A DNA stretch of 64,000 nucleotides, from positions 1-64,000 of the forward strand of contig CANQMO010000011.1 of the NCBI GenBank assembly GCA_947624985.1. The letters are read 5' to 3'. The position numbers and the translations under genes are program-made. Shown here piece by piece: positions 32,774 to 41,426 of this stretch. The notes beneath the pieces are model-generated. The model was not told where the DNA came from, made no database searches, and saw only the letters and a program-made list of their open reading frames with translations. This DNA is from an uncultured Oscillospiraceae bacterium (lineage in GTDB: Bacteria > Bacillota > Clostridia > Oscillospirales > Oscillospiraceae). Numbering within the stretch: the stretch's first letter is position 1; the number at the start of each line of letters is the position of its first letter.

Positions 32774-34090
32774 ATGAAAAAGCTCGGGTACGTTCTTTTT
32801 ATCGCGGTGTTCTTCCTCGCCAGCCTGATCCCGTCGGTGGGGATGCTGGTCAACGGCCCCGCGCCGGCGGTGGCCAACGAGATCCCCGCCGCCAGGCCCC
32901 ATCTGGTGGGCTTTGACGGAGCGCCGGACCCGGATTACCTCAGCGATGTGCAAAAATACCTGTCCGGCAGCTTCTATGGGCGGCTTGCGTGTATCAACGC
33001 CTGGGACAGCCTTCTGGCCGGCGCGTTCGATACCTCCGCCCGGGACGACGTGCTCATCGGACCGGACGGCTGGCTCTTTTTCGGGGAGGCGGTGAACGAC
33101 ATCTCCGGCGCGGAGCAGATGTCGGACCGGGAGATATGGTGCGCCGCCCGGAGCCTGGCCCTCATGCAGGAGTATGCCGCCGGTCAGGGGGCGGACTTCC
33201 TGTTCACCGTCCCCTGTGGGAAATACACCCTCTACCCGGAGCACGCGCCCTCGTATGTGACCGTGGCGGAGGGGAGCAACCGGGAGCGGCTGGAGGCCGC
33301 TCTGGTAGATCAGGGTGTAAATTATGTAAACCTATATGACCCCTTTACCGCGGTGGACGAGGAACTCTACTGGCAGTGGGACAGCCACTGGAACAGCCGG
33401 GGCGCGGCTCTGGCGGCGGACACGATCCTGGCCGCCGCCAGTCAGCAGACGGACTACTTTGCCGGGCCCTTCACCGAGGTGGTGGACCACACCGGGGACC
33501 TCTATGAAATGCTGTACCCCACCGGGACGGCCCGGGAGGCGGACTATATCTGGGAGCCGGGGTTCACGTTCTCCTACCTGAGCCGCTTCCGCTCGCCGGA
33601 CGACGTGACCATCGAGACGGAGAACGCCGGGACGGCGGGGAGCCTGCTCATGTTCCGGGATTCCTCGGGCCGGAGCCTGTACCCCTATATGGCCCAGAGC
33701 TTCGGCAGGGCGTATTTCTCCCGGCTGAACAACTATAGGATAGATTATGTTGACCAGCAGAACGCCACGCTGGTGGTGGTGGAGCTGGCGGAGCGGACGC
33801 TGCCGTACCTGTTGCAGTATCCGGCGGTGTTCCCCGCCCCGGAGCGGGACGGCTCGGTGCTGGACGGCGCGGAGGCGGTGGAGAGCCAGCTCTCCGCCCA
33901 GGAGCCGGACGCCACGCTGGAGGGGTATGTGTGCCTGAGCGGGACCCTGCCGGAAACGGCGGTGGACGCGGCGGTCTATGTGGCCGTGGGCGGGGCGGTA
34001 TACGAGGCCATCCCCGGCGCGGCGGGCTTTACGGCGTACATCCCGGGCGGGGCGGACGCCGCCGGCGCCAGGGTCTATGTGGGGCCGTGA
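32774..34090 (+). CDS. AlgJ/AlgX-like SGNH acetyltransferase (DHHW family)
   Basis: A 438-residue membrane-anchored extracellular protein with one N-terminal hydrophobic segment (residues ~5-27). It shows the family's IGPDGWLFFG motif, a DSHWNSRGA box holding the Asp-His of the SGNH-like active site, and the catalytic Ser region MFRDSSGRSL. Such proteins accept acetyl groups from an MBOAT partner and place them on an extracellular polysaccharide; the MBOAT gene is directly upstream. GGGGGGAG precedes the start. The last ~90 residues form an extra beta-rich extension. Confidence 0.85.
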   Translation: MKKLGYVLFIAVFFLASLIPSVGMLVNGPAPAVANEIPAARPHLVGFDGAPDPDYLSDVQKYLSGSFYGRLACINAWDSLLAGAFDTSARDDVLIGPDGWLFFGEAVNDISGAEQMSDREIWCAARSLALMQEYAAGQGADFLFTVPCGKYTLYPEHAPSYVTVAEGSNRERLEAALVDQGVNYVNLYDPFTAVDEELYWQWDSHWNSRGAALAADTILAAASQQTDYFAGPFTEVVDHTGDLYEMLYPTGTAREADYIWEPGFTFSYLSRFRSPDDVTIETENAGTAGSLLMFRDSSGRSLYPYMAQSFGRAYFSRLNNYRIDYVDQQNATLVVVELAERTLPYLLQYPAVFPAPERDGSVLDGAEAVESQLSAQEPDATLEGYVCLSGTLPETAVDAAVYVAVGGAVYEAIPGAAGFTAYIPGGADAAGARVYVGP

Positions 34091-34098
34091 GGGGGGCT

Positions 34099-34773
34099 AT
34101 GATGTACAGGATCCTTATCGTAGAGGACGACCGGGCTCTGGCGGACCTCATGGCCCGGCAGATATCCTCCTGGGGCCATGAGGTCCGGTGTGTCAAAGAC
34201 TTCCAGAACGTGATGGGGGAGTTTGCGGACTTCGACCCCCACCTGGTGCTGCTGGACATCGGCCTGCCCTTTTATAACGGCTACCACTGGTGCGAGGAGA
34301 TACGCCGGGTGTCCGGCGTGCCGGTGGTGTTCATCTCCTCTGCTTCGGACAACATGAACATCGTCATGGCCATGACCATGGGCGGGGACGACTTTCTGCC
34401 CAAGCCTGTGGACCTGAACGTGATGACGGCCAAGCTGCAAGCCGTGCTGCGCCGGGCCTACGACATGGGCGGCAAGACCCCGGTGCTGGAGCACAGGGGG
34501 GCGGTGCTGAATCTGAACGACGCCAGCCTCACCTATAACGGCGTCCGGGTGGAGCTTACGAAAAACGAGTTCCGTATTTTACAGACCCTGATGGAGAACA
34601 GGGGCAAGGTGGTCAGCCGGGACACGCTCATGACCCGGCTGTGGCAGATGGACGCCTATGTGGAGGAGAACACCCTGACCGTGAACGTGACCCGCCTGCG
34701 GCGGAAGCTGGAGGAGGCGGGGCTCACCGACTTCATCGCGACCCGGGTAGGCGCGGGCTATATCGTGGGGTGA
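34099..34773 (+). CDS. bceR: OmpR-family response regulator, BceR-like
   Basis: A 224-residue two-domain regulator. The receiver domain has the acidic pocket EDD near the N-terminus and the phosphoryl-accepting Asp in LLLDIGLPF; the C-terminal winged helix carries RLRRKLEEAG and RVGAGYIVG. It pairs with the intramembrane-sensing histidine kinase three bases downstream, and the transporter genes follow: the bacitracin/lantibiotic resistance arrangement. Two adjacent ATGs are possible starts. Its DNA target may be the TGTCA direct repeat ahead of bceA. Confidence 0.9.
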   Translation: MMYRILIVEDDRALADLMARQISSWGHEVRCVKDFQNVMGEFADFDPHLVLLDIGLPFYNGYHWCEEIRRVSGVPVVFISSASDNMNIVMAMTMGGDDFLPKPVDLNVMTAKLQAVLRRAYDMGGKTPVLEHRGAVLNLNDASLTYNGVRVELTKNEFRILQTLMENRGKVVSRDTLMTRLWQMDAYVEENTLTVNVTRLRRKLEEAGLTDFIATRVGAGYIVG

Positions 34774-34776
34774 GCG

Positions 34777-35784
34777 ATGGAGCGTAGAGGGAACAGGAGC
34801 CTTTTTCGGGCCTATATCCGGTCCTACTGGCGGGACATGGCCGCCTTCGGGCTGTTCGCGGGCATTTTTTGGGTGGTCCTGGCCCTGTACGGCGCCGGGG
34901 CGGAGGCGGTGCTGTACGCCGCGGGGCTGTGCGTCCTGGCGGGGACCGCGCTGCTGGCGGCGGGGTATGTGCGCTTCCGGCGGGAGCATATGCGCCGGCT
35001 GGCGGCGCTGGAGAACCTGCTGGTCCTGACGGAGCCTCTGCCGCCGGCCGGTACGCCGGCGGAGGCGGATTTCCGGGCCATGGCCCAGCGGATGAAGGAG
35101 GCCTACGGCGCGCTGGCGACGGAGACGGAGCGCTCCCGCCGGGAGGATCTGGACTGGTTCACTGCCTGGGTACATCAGATCAAGACTCCCATCGCGGTCA
35201 TGCGCCTGACCCTTCAGGCGGAGGACACGACGGAGCACCGGGCGCTGGAGACGGAGCTTTTCCGCATTGGCCAGTACGCCCAGATGGCGCTGACCTACCT
35301 GCGGCTGGGGGAAGGGACCGGGGACCTGCGGATCGAGACGGTGGCGCTGGACGGCGTCATCCGCCAGGCGGTGCACAAGTACGCCCCCCAGTTCGTACAG
35401 CGCAAGCTGTATCTGCGCTACGACGGCACGGACGCGCGGGTGCTCACGGACGAGAAGTGGCTGTCGTTCATTTTGGAGCAGCTTCTGGACAACGCGGTGA
35501 AGTACACCGTGTCCGGGGGCGTGACCATATCCGTCTCGCCGGAAAAGGTCCTTTCCGTGTCGGACACGGGGATCGGCGTGGAGCAGGCGGACCTGCCGCG
35601 GATCTTTGAAAAGGGCTTCACCGGCTTCAACGGCAGGACGGACAAGACCGCCACGGGTCTGGGGCTATATCTGTGCAGGCAGGCGGCGGACAGGCTCCGC
35701 CACCGGCTGTGGGCGGTATCCGAGCCGGGGAAGGGCAGCACCTTCTATCTGGACATGCACAGCGATAAGCTGGAAGTGGAGTGA
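34777..35784 (+). CDS. bceS: intramembrane-sensing histidine kinase, BceS-like
   Basis: A 335-residue kinase with two closely spaced membrane helices (~25-45 and ~50-68) and almost no external loop, the hallmark of BceS-type kinases that sense through their transporter. The phospho-acceptor His is in WVHQIKTPI; the ATPase domain has LLDNAVKYT, SDTGIGV and TGLGLYLC. It should phosphorylate the regulator encoded three bases upstream. Confidence 0.9.
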   Translation: MERRGNRSLFRAYIRSYWRDMAAFGLFAGIFWVVLALYGAGAEAVLYAAGLCVLAGTALLAAGYVRFRREHMRRLAALENLLVLTEPLPPAGTPAEADFRAMAQRMKEAYGALATETERSRREDLDWFTAWVHQIKTPIAVMRLTLQAEDTTEHRALETELFRIGQYAQMALTYLRLGEGTGDLRIETVALDGVIRQAVHKYAPQFVQRKLYLRYDGTDARVLTDEKWLSFILEQLLDNAVKYTVSGGVTISVSPEKVLSVSDTGIGVEQADLPRIFEKGFTGFNGRTDKTATGLGLYLCRQAADRLRHRLWAVSEPGKGSTFYLDMHSDKLEVE

Positions 35785-35800
35785 GGCCGCCTTACAATAA

Positions 35801-35865
35801 TGTCATATCCGGGCGTCAAAATGTCACGCAAAGCGATTTTGACGGCCCGGGTGTTTTGCTATGAT
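35801..35865 (+). promoter_or_regulatory. candidate bceAB promoter with TGTCA direct repeats
   Basis: Two TGTCA elements (35801-35805 and 35822-35826) are spaced by two helical turns just upstream of a TTGACG (35839-35844) and TATGAT (35860-35865) pair with a short 15-bp spacer. A weak core promoter with upstream repeats fits activation by the OmpR-family regulator. Confidence 0.45.
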
Positions 35866-35891
35866 GGTGGCACAAAAAGGAGGAAACGACG

Positions 35892-36659
35892 ATGACGATC
35901 CTGGAAGTGCAAAACCTTGGAAAGATCTACATGGGCCGTTTCGGGGCCAATCAGGTGAAGGCCCTTGCCAACGTGTCCTTTTCCGTGGAAAAGGGGGAGT
36001 ATGTGGCCATCATGGGCGAGTCCGGCTCCGGCAAGACCACGCTTCTCAATCTGCTGGCGGCCTTCGACAAGCCCACCAGCGGCAAGGTGCTGCTGGAGGG
36101 CCGGGACCTGGCCGCCATTCAGGAGGAGGAGCTGGCCGCCTTCCGGCGGGACAGCCTGGGGTTCGTATTTCAGGACTTCAACCTGCTGGACACCTTCAAC
36201 CTCCGGGACAACATCTTCCTGCCCCTGGTGCTGGCGGGCAAGGGATATGTGGAGATGGCCGAGCGGCTCCAGCCCATCGCCCGGAAGATGGGTATCACGG
36301 ACATTCTGAACAAGTACCCCTATGAGGTCTCCGGGGGGCAGAAGCAGCGCGCGGCGGTGGCCCGGGCGGTGATCACGGCGCCCCGGCTGCTGCTGGCCGA
36401 CGAGCCCACCGGGGCGCTGGACTCCCGGTCCTCCGACGGGCTGATGGACCTTTTTTCCGAGCTGAACCGGGAGGGCCAGACCATTTTGATGGTCACCCAC
36501 TCCACCAAGGCCGCCAGCCACGCCGGCCGGGTGATCTTCATCCGGGACGGAGAGCTTTTCCATCAGATATACCGGGGCGACGCCACCAACGAGCAGATGT
36601 ACCAGAAGATCGCGGACACCCTGACGCTGCTGGCCACGGGAGGGGACGGCCATGAATAA
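35892..36659 (+). CDS. bceA: ABC transporter ATPase, BceA-like
   Basis: A 255-residue ABC ATPase of the MacB/LolD/BceA type. Walker A is GESGSGKTT, signature VSGGQKQR, Walker B LLLADEPTGALD and the switch His VTHSTKAA. AAGGAGG precedes the start. Its last codons overlap the permease gene by eight bases. With the permease it should remove cell-wall-targeting peptide antibiotics from their lipid targets. Confidence 0.93.
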   Translation: MTILEVQNLGKIYMGRFGANQVKALANVSFSVEKGEYVAIMGESGSGKTTLLNLLAAFDKPTSGKVLLEGRDLAAIQEEELAAFRRDSLGFVFQDFNLLDTFNLRDNIFLPLVLAGKGYVEMAERLQPIARKMGITDILNKYPYEVSGGQKQRAAVARAVITAPRLLLADEPTGALDSRSSDGLMDLFSELNREGQTILMVTHSTKAASHAGRVIFIRDGELFHQIYRGDATNEQMYQKIADTLTLLATGGDGHE

Positions 36660-38676
36660 GCGCTTCTATGCCCGTCTGGCCCGCCGGAACCTGCAAAAGA
36701 ATATCCGCTCCTACGGTCCCTTCCTGCTGGCCTGTGTGCTGACGGTGTGCATGTTCTTCATCATCCTGGCCCTGTCGGTGAGCCCGAGCTTGCAGTCCAT
36801 GACCGGGGCCAACACCATTCAGGTGGTCATCCGCTACGGGGTGATCGTGGTGGGGCTGTTCGCGGTGATCTTCATCTTCTACACCAACAGCTTTCTCATC
36901 AGGCGCCGCAAGCGGGAGTTCGGCCTGTTCAACGTGCTGGGTCTGGAGAAAAAGCACCTAGCCAGGGTGATCGCCCTGGAGACCCTGTATGTGGCCCTGA
37001 TCAGCGTGGGGCTGGGACTGGTGCTGGGCGTGGCGCTGGCAAAGCTGCTGCTTTTGACGGTGGCGAAGATACTGGGTATCGCGGCGCCCACGGGCTTTTT
37101 TGCCGGTCCCCGGCTGCTGGCCGCGACGATCGGTATCACGGCGGCCTTTTTCGCGGGGATATTCCTGCTCATCTTCCTGTACAGCATTCGGCAGGTCTAT
37201 GTGGCCAGACCGGTGGAGCTGCTCCAGTCCGAGCACGCCGGGGAGCGGGAGCCGAAGGCCAAGTGGCTCATAGCTCTGATCGGGCTGGCCTGTCTGGCGG
37301 CGGGGTACTACATCGCCGTCACCACCACAGACGTGATCCAGGCCCTGTTCCTGTTTTTCGTGGCGGTGGTGCTGGTGATCGCCGGCACATACCTGCTCTT
37401 CACCGCCGGCAGCGTGGCCCTTTTGAAGCTCTTGAAAAAGAATAAGCGCTACTACTACAAGACCCGCCACTTCACCGCCGTGTCCGGCATGATGTACCGG
37501 ATGAAGCAGAACGCTGTGGGTCTGGCCAACATCTGCATTTTGTCCACCATGGTGCTGGTGATGATCTCCGGCACAAGCTGCCTCATGCTGGGCATGGACG
37601 CGGCGCTTTATGAGCGCTATCCCTACGACATGAACATCTCCCACAGCGACGAGGCCACCATAGAGCTGTCCAAAAAGGCCGTGGCAGATGCCGGCATCGT
37701 GCCAGAGAACGAGGCGGAGTATAGTTATGTAAACTTCGCCGCCTACAGCCAGCCCGACGGGCTGTTGGTCACCACGGACTATACCTTCAATACGGAGAGC
37801 GCGCTGTGCGACGTGCTGGTGACGGACCTGGACGATTATAACCGCTGTACCGGGCAGGAGTATGACCTGGCGCCCGGGGAGATCCTGCTCAAGGTGGAGC
37901 GGATGAAATACGCCTCGGACACCCTGGAACTGCTGGGCAGGACCTATACCGTGAAGGAGCAGGTGGAGGATATGGTCCGGTACGGGCTGATGACCGCCAA
38001 CCTGACCAGCACCTGCTACATCGTGGTGCCGGACAGGGAGGCCCTGACGGCTCTGGCCGCCGCCATTGCCTCGGAGGACGTCAGGTCGTCCGAGCAGTAT
38101 CGGGTGGATGGGCTCTATACCATGCAGCGGTTTTACGGCTTCGACGTGGCCGGCCACGATGAAAAGACGGCGCTTGCCGCCCGGCTGGCCGTGCGGGCGG
38201 CCTGGAACGAGGCGCTGGAGGATGAAGGTTCGGACCTGGCGGGCACTTATGAGTGCCGGGCCTGGGAGCGGCAGGACTTCGTGAGCCTGTACGGCAGCCT
38301 CTTTTTCCTGGGTATCTTCCTGGGGCTGCTGTTCACCATGGCGGCCATCCTGATCATCTACTACAAGCAGATGAGCGAGGGCCGGGACGACCGGGAGCGG
38401 TTCCAGATCATGCAGAAGGTGGGCATGAGCAGGCTGGAGGTGAAGCGCACCATCCAGGCCCAGGTGCTGATCGTGTTTTTCCTGCCGCTGGTGACGGCGG
38501 GGCTGCACACCGCCTTCGCCTTTCCCATCATCAACCGGGTGCTGGCGCTCTTCAACCTGATGAGCAGCGGATTTTACCTTTGGTGTGTGCTGGGCAGCTT
38601 TGGGGCGTTCGCGGTCATCTACGCGGTGGTCTACGCCCTCACCGCCCGGACCTATTACAGGCTGGTGAGCATGTGA
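36652..38676 (+). CDS. bceB: FtsX-type permease, BceB-like
   Basis: A 674-residue permease with about ten membrane helices and a large (~200-residue) extracellular domain between helices seven and eight, as in BceB. Two FtsX-like cores are seen, the first around residues 50-160 and the second near the C-terminus. It binds the kinase and acts as both sensor and detoxifier. It overlaps bceA and is followed 16 nt later by a small lipoprotein gene, probably co-transcribed. Confidence 0.92.
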   Translation: MNKRFYARLARRNLQKNIRSYGPFLLACVLTVCMFFIILALSVSPSLQSMTGANTIQVVIRYGVIVVGLFAVIFIFYTNSFLIRRRKREFGLFNVLGLEKKHLARVIALETLYVALISVGLGLVLGVALAKLLLLTVAKILGIAAPTGFFAGPRLLAATIGITAAFFAGIFLLIFLYSIRQVYVARPVELLQSEHAGEREPKAKWLIALIGLACLAAGYYIAVTTTDVIQALFLFFVAVVLVIAGTYLLFTAGSVALLKLLKKNKRYYYKTRHFTAVSGMMYRMKQNAVGLANICILSTMVLVMISGTSCLMLGMDAALYERYPYDMNISHSDEATIELSKKAVADAGIVPENEAEYSYVNFAAYSQPDGLLVTTDYTFNTESALCDVLVTDLDDYNRCTGQEYDLAPGEILLKVERMKYASDTLELLGRTYTVKEQVEDMVRYGLMTANLTSTCYIVVPDREALTALAAAIASEDVRSSEQYRVDGLYTMQRFYGFDVAGHDEKTALAARLAVRAAWNEALEDEGSDLAGTYECRAWERQDFVSLYGSLFFLGIFLGLLFTMAAILIIYYKQMSEGRDDRERFQIMQKVGMSRLEVKRTIQAQVLIVFFLPLVTAGLHTAFAFPIINRVLALFNLMSSGFYLWCVLGSFGAFAVIYAVVYALTARTYYRLVSM

Positions 38677-38692
38677 AAGGGGAGAAAATGCC

Positions 38693-39151
38693 ATGCGTGT
38701 GACGCTGATATCGTTCGTGCTGCTGCTTCTGGCGGGGACGCTCCTGCCGGGTTGCAGCAAGGACCAGGCGCTGGATGTGTACGGCGCGGCGGTGGCCGCG
38801 GTGGGCAACATCGGGCTGGACAGCGACTTCACCCTGAAAGGGGAGCGCGCGTTCGGCGCGGATAAGTATACCGGGACCTATACCGCCGCGTATGAGGACT
38901 TCACCGGCGAGGAGTGCCCCTTTGGCGGCACCATGCTGGAGCGGCGGGAAAACGAGCATGTGGCCGTGACGGTGACCATCGAAGGTGAGGGCGGCGCGAA
39001 GCTTGTCTGGAACTGCGGCGCCGAAGATCCGGTGACCCTGGCCGACGGGGAGGGGACCTTTACCGAGACGGCGTATCTGGCCCCCGGCAGCAACTACTTC
39101 GACTTACAGTTCGACCATTTCACCGGCAGCGTGGACCTGACCATCGAGTGA
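38693..39151 (+). CDS. small lipoprotein of unknown function downstream of bceB
   Basis: A 152-residue predicted lipoprotein: hydrophobic signal (residues 5-18) with lipobox LLPGC and Cys near 21. The mature part is acidic and beta-rich with no recognised domain. Its place at the end of the bce operon, before a terminator, suggests a role linked to peptide-antibiotic resistance or sensing, but nothing in the sequence shows a function. Confidence 0.7.
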   Translation: MRVTLISFVLLLLAGTLLPGCSKDQALDVYGAAVAAVGNIGLDSDFTLKGERAFGADKYTGTYTAAYEDFTGEECPFGGTMLERRENEHVAVTVTIEGEGGAKLVWNCGAEDPVTLADGEGTFTETAYLAPGSNYFDLQFDHFTGSVDLTIE

Positions 39152-39167
39152 AAACAGGACAAAAGCT

Positions 39168-39200
39168 CCCCGGGACGCTCCGTCCCGGGGATTTGATTTG
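39168..39200 (+). terminator. terminator of the bce operon
   Basis: A perfect 9-bp stem (CCCCGGGAC with GTCCCGGGG) is followed by ATTTGATTTG. Confidence 0.8.
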
Positions 39201-39248
39201 TAATTATACAGGCATATGGGGTAGAATAGGTAAAAAGGAGGGAGCGAA

Positions 39249-40499
39249 ATGAGACGTATCCTTTCGATGGCGCTGCTGCTCAGCCTGCTGGCCGGGTGCG
39301 GCGCCCGCACCCCGGCGGCCGACGAGCCGCCTCCCACTATGGCGGCGGAGGCCGGGACCGGCGATCTTGCCCAGAGCGTCTCCGGCGGGGACGGGGAAGA
39401 GGCGACGGATGCGGTAACGGACTTTGGAGTGAGGCTGTTTCAAAACTGCTTTGACGGGACCGGCAATACGCTGGTGTCGCCGCTGTCCGTCATAGAGGCC
39501 CTGGCCATGACCGCCAACGGCGCCGGCGGGCAGACACTGACCCAGATGGAGACGGCCTTCGGCCTTCCGCTGGAGAAGCTGAACGCCGCGCTGCCGGACT
39601 ATGTGAGCGCGCTGCCGGCGTCGGACGGGGGCCGGACGGCGCTCGCCAACGGTATCTGGCTCAACAGTGACGCCGGTCTTGCCGTGCTGCCGGAGTTTCT
39701 CCAGACGACCACCGAACGCTATGGGGCGACGGTCCGGACCGCGCCCTTCGACCAGGCCGCGGCGGACGATATCAACGGCTGGGTGAAGGAGAATACTGCC
39801 GGGCGCGTTGACCGGATCGTGGACGGGCTGTCCCCCGGCGGGGCCATGGTGCTGGTGAACGCCTTGGCTTTTGACGGGGTCTGGGAGGATATCTACCGGG
39901 AGGACCAGGTCCGGCAGGGGACCTTTACTACCGCTGACGGCCAGACCCGGGACGTGGAGATGATGTTCTCCGAGGAAACGGCGTATTTGTGCGATGAGAA
40001 CGCCACAGGCTTTATCAAGTATTACGCGGACCGGGGCTATGCCTTCGCCGCGCTGCTGCCCGAGGCGGGCGTGGATATGGCGGATTACGCGGCATCTCTC
40101 ACCGGGGAGCGGGTGCGCGCTCTGCTGGGCGCGGCCCGGGAGGACGTGGCGGTGGAGGCGGCCATACCCAAATTCACCACCCAGTACGGCGTGACGCTGA
40201 ACGACGCTCTGGCGGCCATGGGGGTCACGGACGCCTTTGACGGCGAAAGAGCGGACTTTTCCCGCCTGACGGAGGCTGCGGCCGGCGGCGTATACATCGA
40301 CCGGGTGCTGCACAGGACCTTCGTCAGCGTGGACGAGCAGGGCACCCGGGCCGGGGCGGCCACCGCCGTGGAGATACGGCAGGCGTCCCTGATGGGGCCC
40401 GCGGAGCGGGTCTATCTGGACCGGCCCTTCCTCTATATGCTCGTTGACTGCGCCCGGGGCGTGCCGCTGTTCATCGGCGCGGTGACAGATGTCGGATAA
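39249..40499 (+). CDS. lipoprotein serpin (serine protease inhibitor)
   Basis: A 416-residue serpin with a lipoprotein signal (LLSLLAGC, Cys near residue 17), so it is probably displayed on the cell surface. The core serpin motifs are present: NTLVSPLSVIEALAM, NALAFDGVWE, and the breach/hinge region DEQGTRAGAATAVE followed by a reactive loop of about 20 residues and DRPFLYML. The alanine-rich hinge indicates an inhibitory serpin rather than a non-inhibitory one. Gut Firmicute and Bifidobacterium serpins inhibit host or bacterial proteases; the target here is unknown. It has its own AGGAGGGAG ribosome site and follows the bce terminator. Confidence 0.92.
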   Translation: MRRILSMALLLSLLAGCGARTPAADEPPPTMAAEAGTGDLAQSVSGGDGEEATDAVTDFGVRLFQNCFDGTGNTLVSPLSVIEALAMTANGAGGQTLTQMETAFGLPLEKLNAALPDYVSALPASDGGRTALANGIWLNSDAGLAVLPEFLQTTTERYGATVRTAPFDQAAADDINGWVKENTAGRVDRIVDGLSPGGAMVLVNALAFDGVWEDIYREDQVRQGTFTTADGQTRDVEMMFSEETAYLCDENATGFIKYYADRGYAFAALLPEAGVDMADYAASLTGERVRALLGAAREDVAVEAAIPKFTTQYGVTLNDALAAMGVTDAFDGERADFSRLTEAAAGGVYIDRVLHRTFVSVDEQGTRAGAATAVEIRQASLMGPAERVYLDRPFLYMLVDCARGVPLFIGAVTDVG

Positions 40500-40506
40500 G
40501 AGAAAA

Positions 40507-40538
40507 TGAAACAGCCGCCGGGTCAGACCGGCGGCTGT
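40507..40538 (-). terminator. terminator between convergent serpin and DUF1002 genes
   Basis: An 11-bp stem (ACAGCCGCCGG with CCGGCGGCTGT) lies between convergent genes. The better T run (TTTCATTTTC) is on the minus strand, so it mainly serves the DUF1002 gene. Confidence 0.75.
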
Positions 40539-40552
40539 CGTTGCCAGAAGAC

Positions 40553-41416
40553 TTAATTGAACAGATTTTGGAAAAAGCTCTTGATGCTATCCAGGATACT
40601 GGATATCTTGGCGCCGAAGCCCTGTACCTGCTGGGCATACTGGGCCACATTGGACAGCGTGCTTTTGAACTGCTCCACCTTGCTTTGCAGCTGGTCGGTG
40701 GAAAGACCCTCCAGCGTACGGCACAGGCTCACCAGCTGGCTCACGATGGCGTCGCTGAGGGTATAGCCGTACTGGCCGGCGATCTGGACGATCTGGGCCC
40801 GCAGGTCCTCGTCGGTCATGTTCTGGGTCTCGTCCAGAATGAGCTTCAACTCGCTGACGATGGCCACCGCGTCCACATCCTCGATTTGGTCGGCCAATTC
40901 CGCGGTGATGACCAGCTCGTCGGTGGCGGCGGACTTGGCCTGCTGCTGTAGCTGCACGCCGGTGATACTCTCATAGGCCTTGTAGATACCCGTGAGGGCG
41001 GCGGTGCCGGACACGCCGAAGGGCGCGCCCACCCGTACCTCCGCGTCATAGACGCCCGCCGTCATGAGGGCGGCACGGTACATATCCTGCGTGCACCAGG
41101 TTATATTGTTGGTGGACACGGTGAGACCGGAGCCCGACGGCAGCGTGCGGATATATACGCAGGAGATACTGTTGTGGCCGATGACGTCCTCGCTGACCAG
41201 CCCTTCCAGATAATCCCGTTCCTCGGCATTGGTGACGGTGAGCTCCGTCACGCTGCCGCGGGTAAGGCCGAACTGGCCGTACACGGAGAGGATCTGCTCC
41301 TCTGTCAGATCCGCGCCGACGACCACCCGCTCCTGTCCCTCGCCCATGGCCAGAGCGGGGACGGACAGGGCCGCCAGCATACAAAATGCGACAATGATGC
41401 TGATAAATCTTTTCAT
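40553..41416 (-). CDS. secreted DUF1002 family protein
   Basis: A 287-residue exported protein with signal peptide (1-23, ending ALA). The sequence matches the DUF1002 pattern: GADLTEEQ near the N-terminus, CTQDMYRAALMTAGV, and AAVTGIYKA-type segments, then helical regions with LSDAIVSQLVSL. The function of the family is not known; it is common in Gram-positive bacteria and predicted to lie outside the membrane. The open frame extends upstream through pgcA on this strand, but the signal peptide fixes the start at 41416. Confidence 0.83.
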   Translation of the reverse strand: MKRFISIIVAFCMLAALSVPALAMGEGQERVVVGADLTEEQILSVYGQFGLTRGSVTELTVTNAEERDYLEGLVSEDVIGHNSISCVYIRTLPSGSGLTVSTNNITWCTQDMYRAALMTAGVYDAEVRVGAPFGVSGTAALTGIYKAYESITGVQLQQQAKSAATDELVITAELADQIEDVDAVAIVSELKLILDETQNMTDEDLRAQIVQIAGQYGYTLSDAIVSQLVSLCRTLEGLSTDQLQSKVEQFKSTLSNVAQYAQQVQGFGAKISSILDSIKSFFQNLFN

Positions 41417-41426
41417 AAACCCGGTA

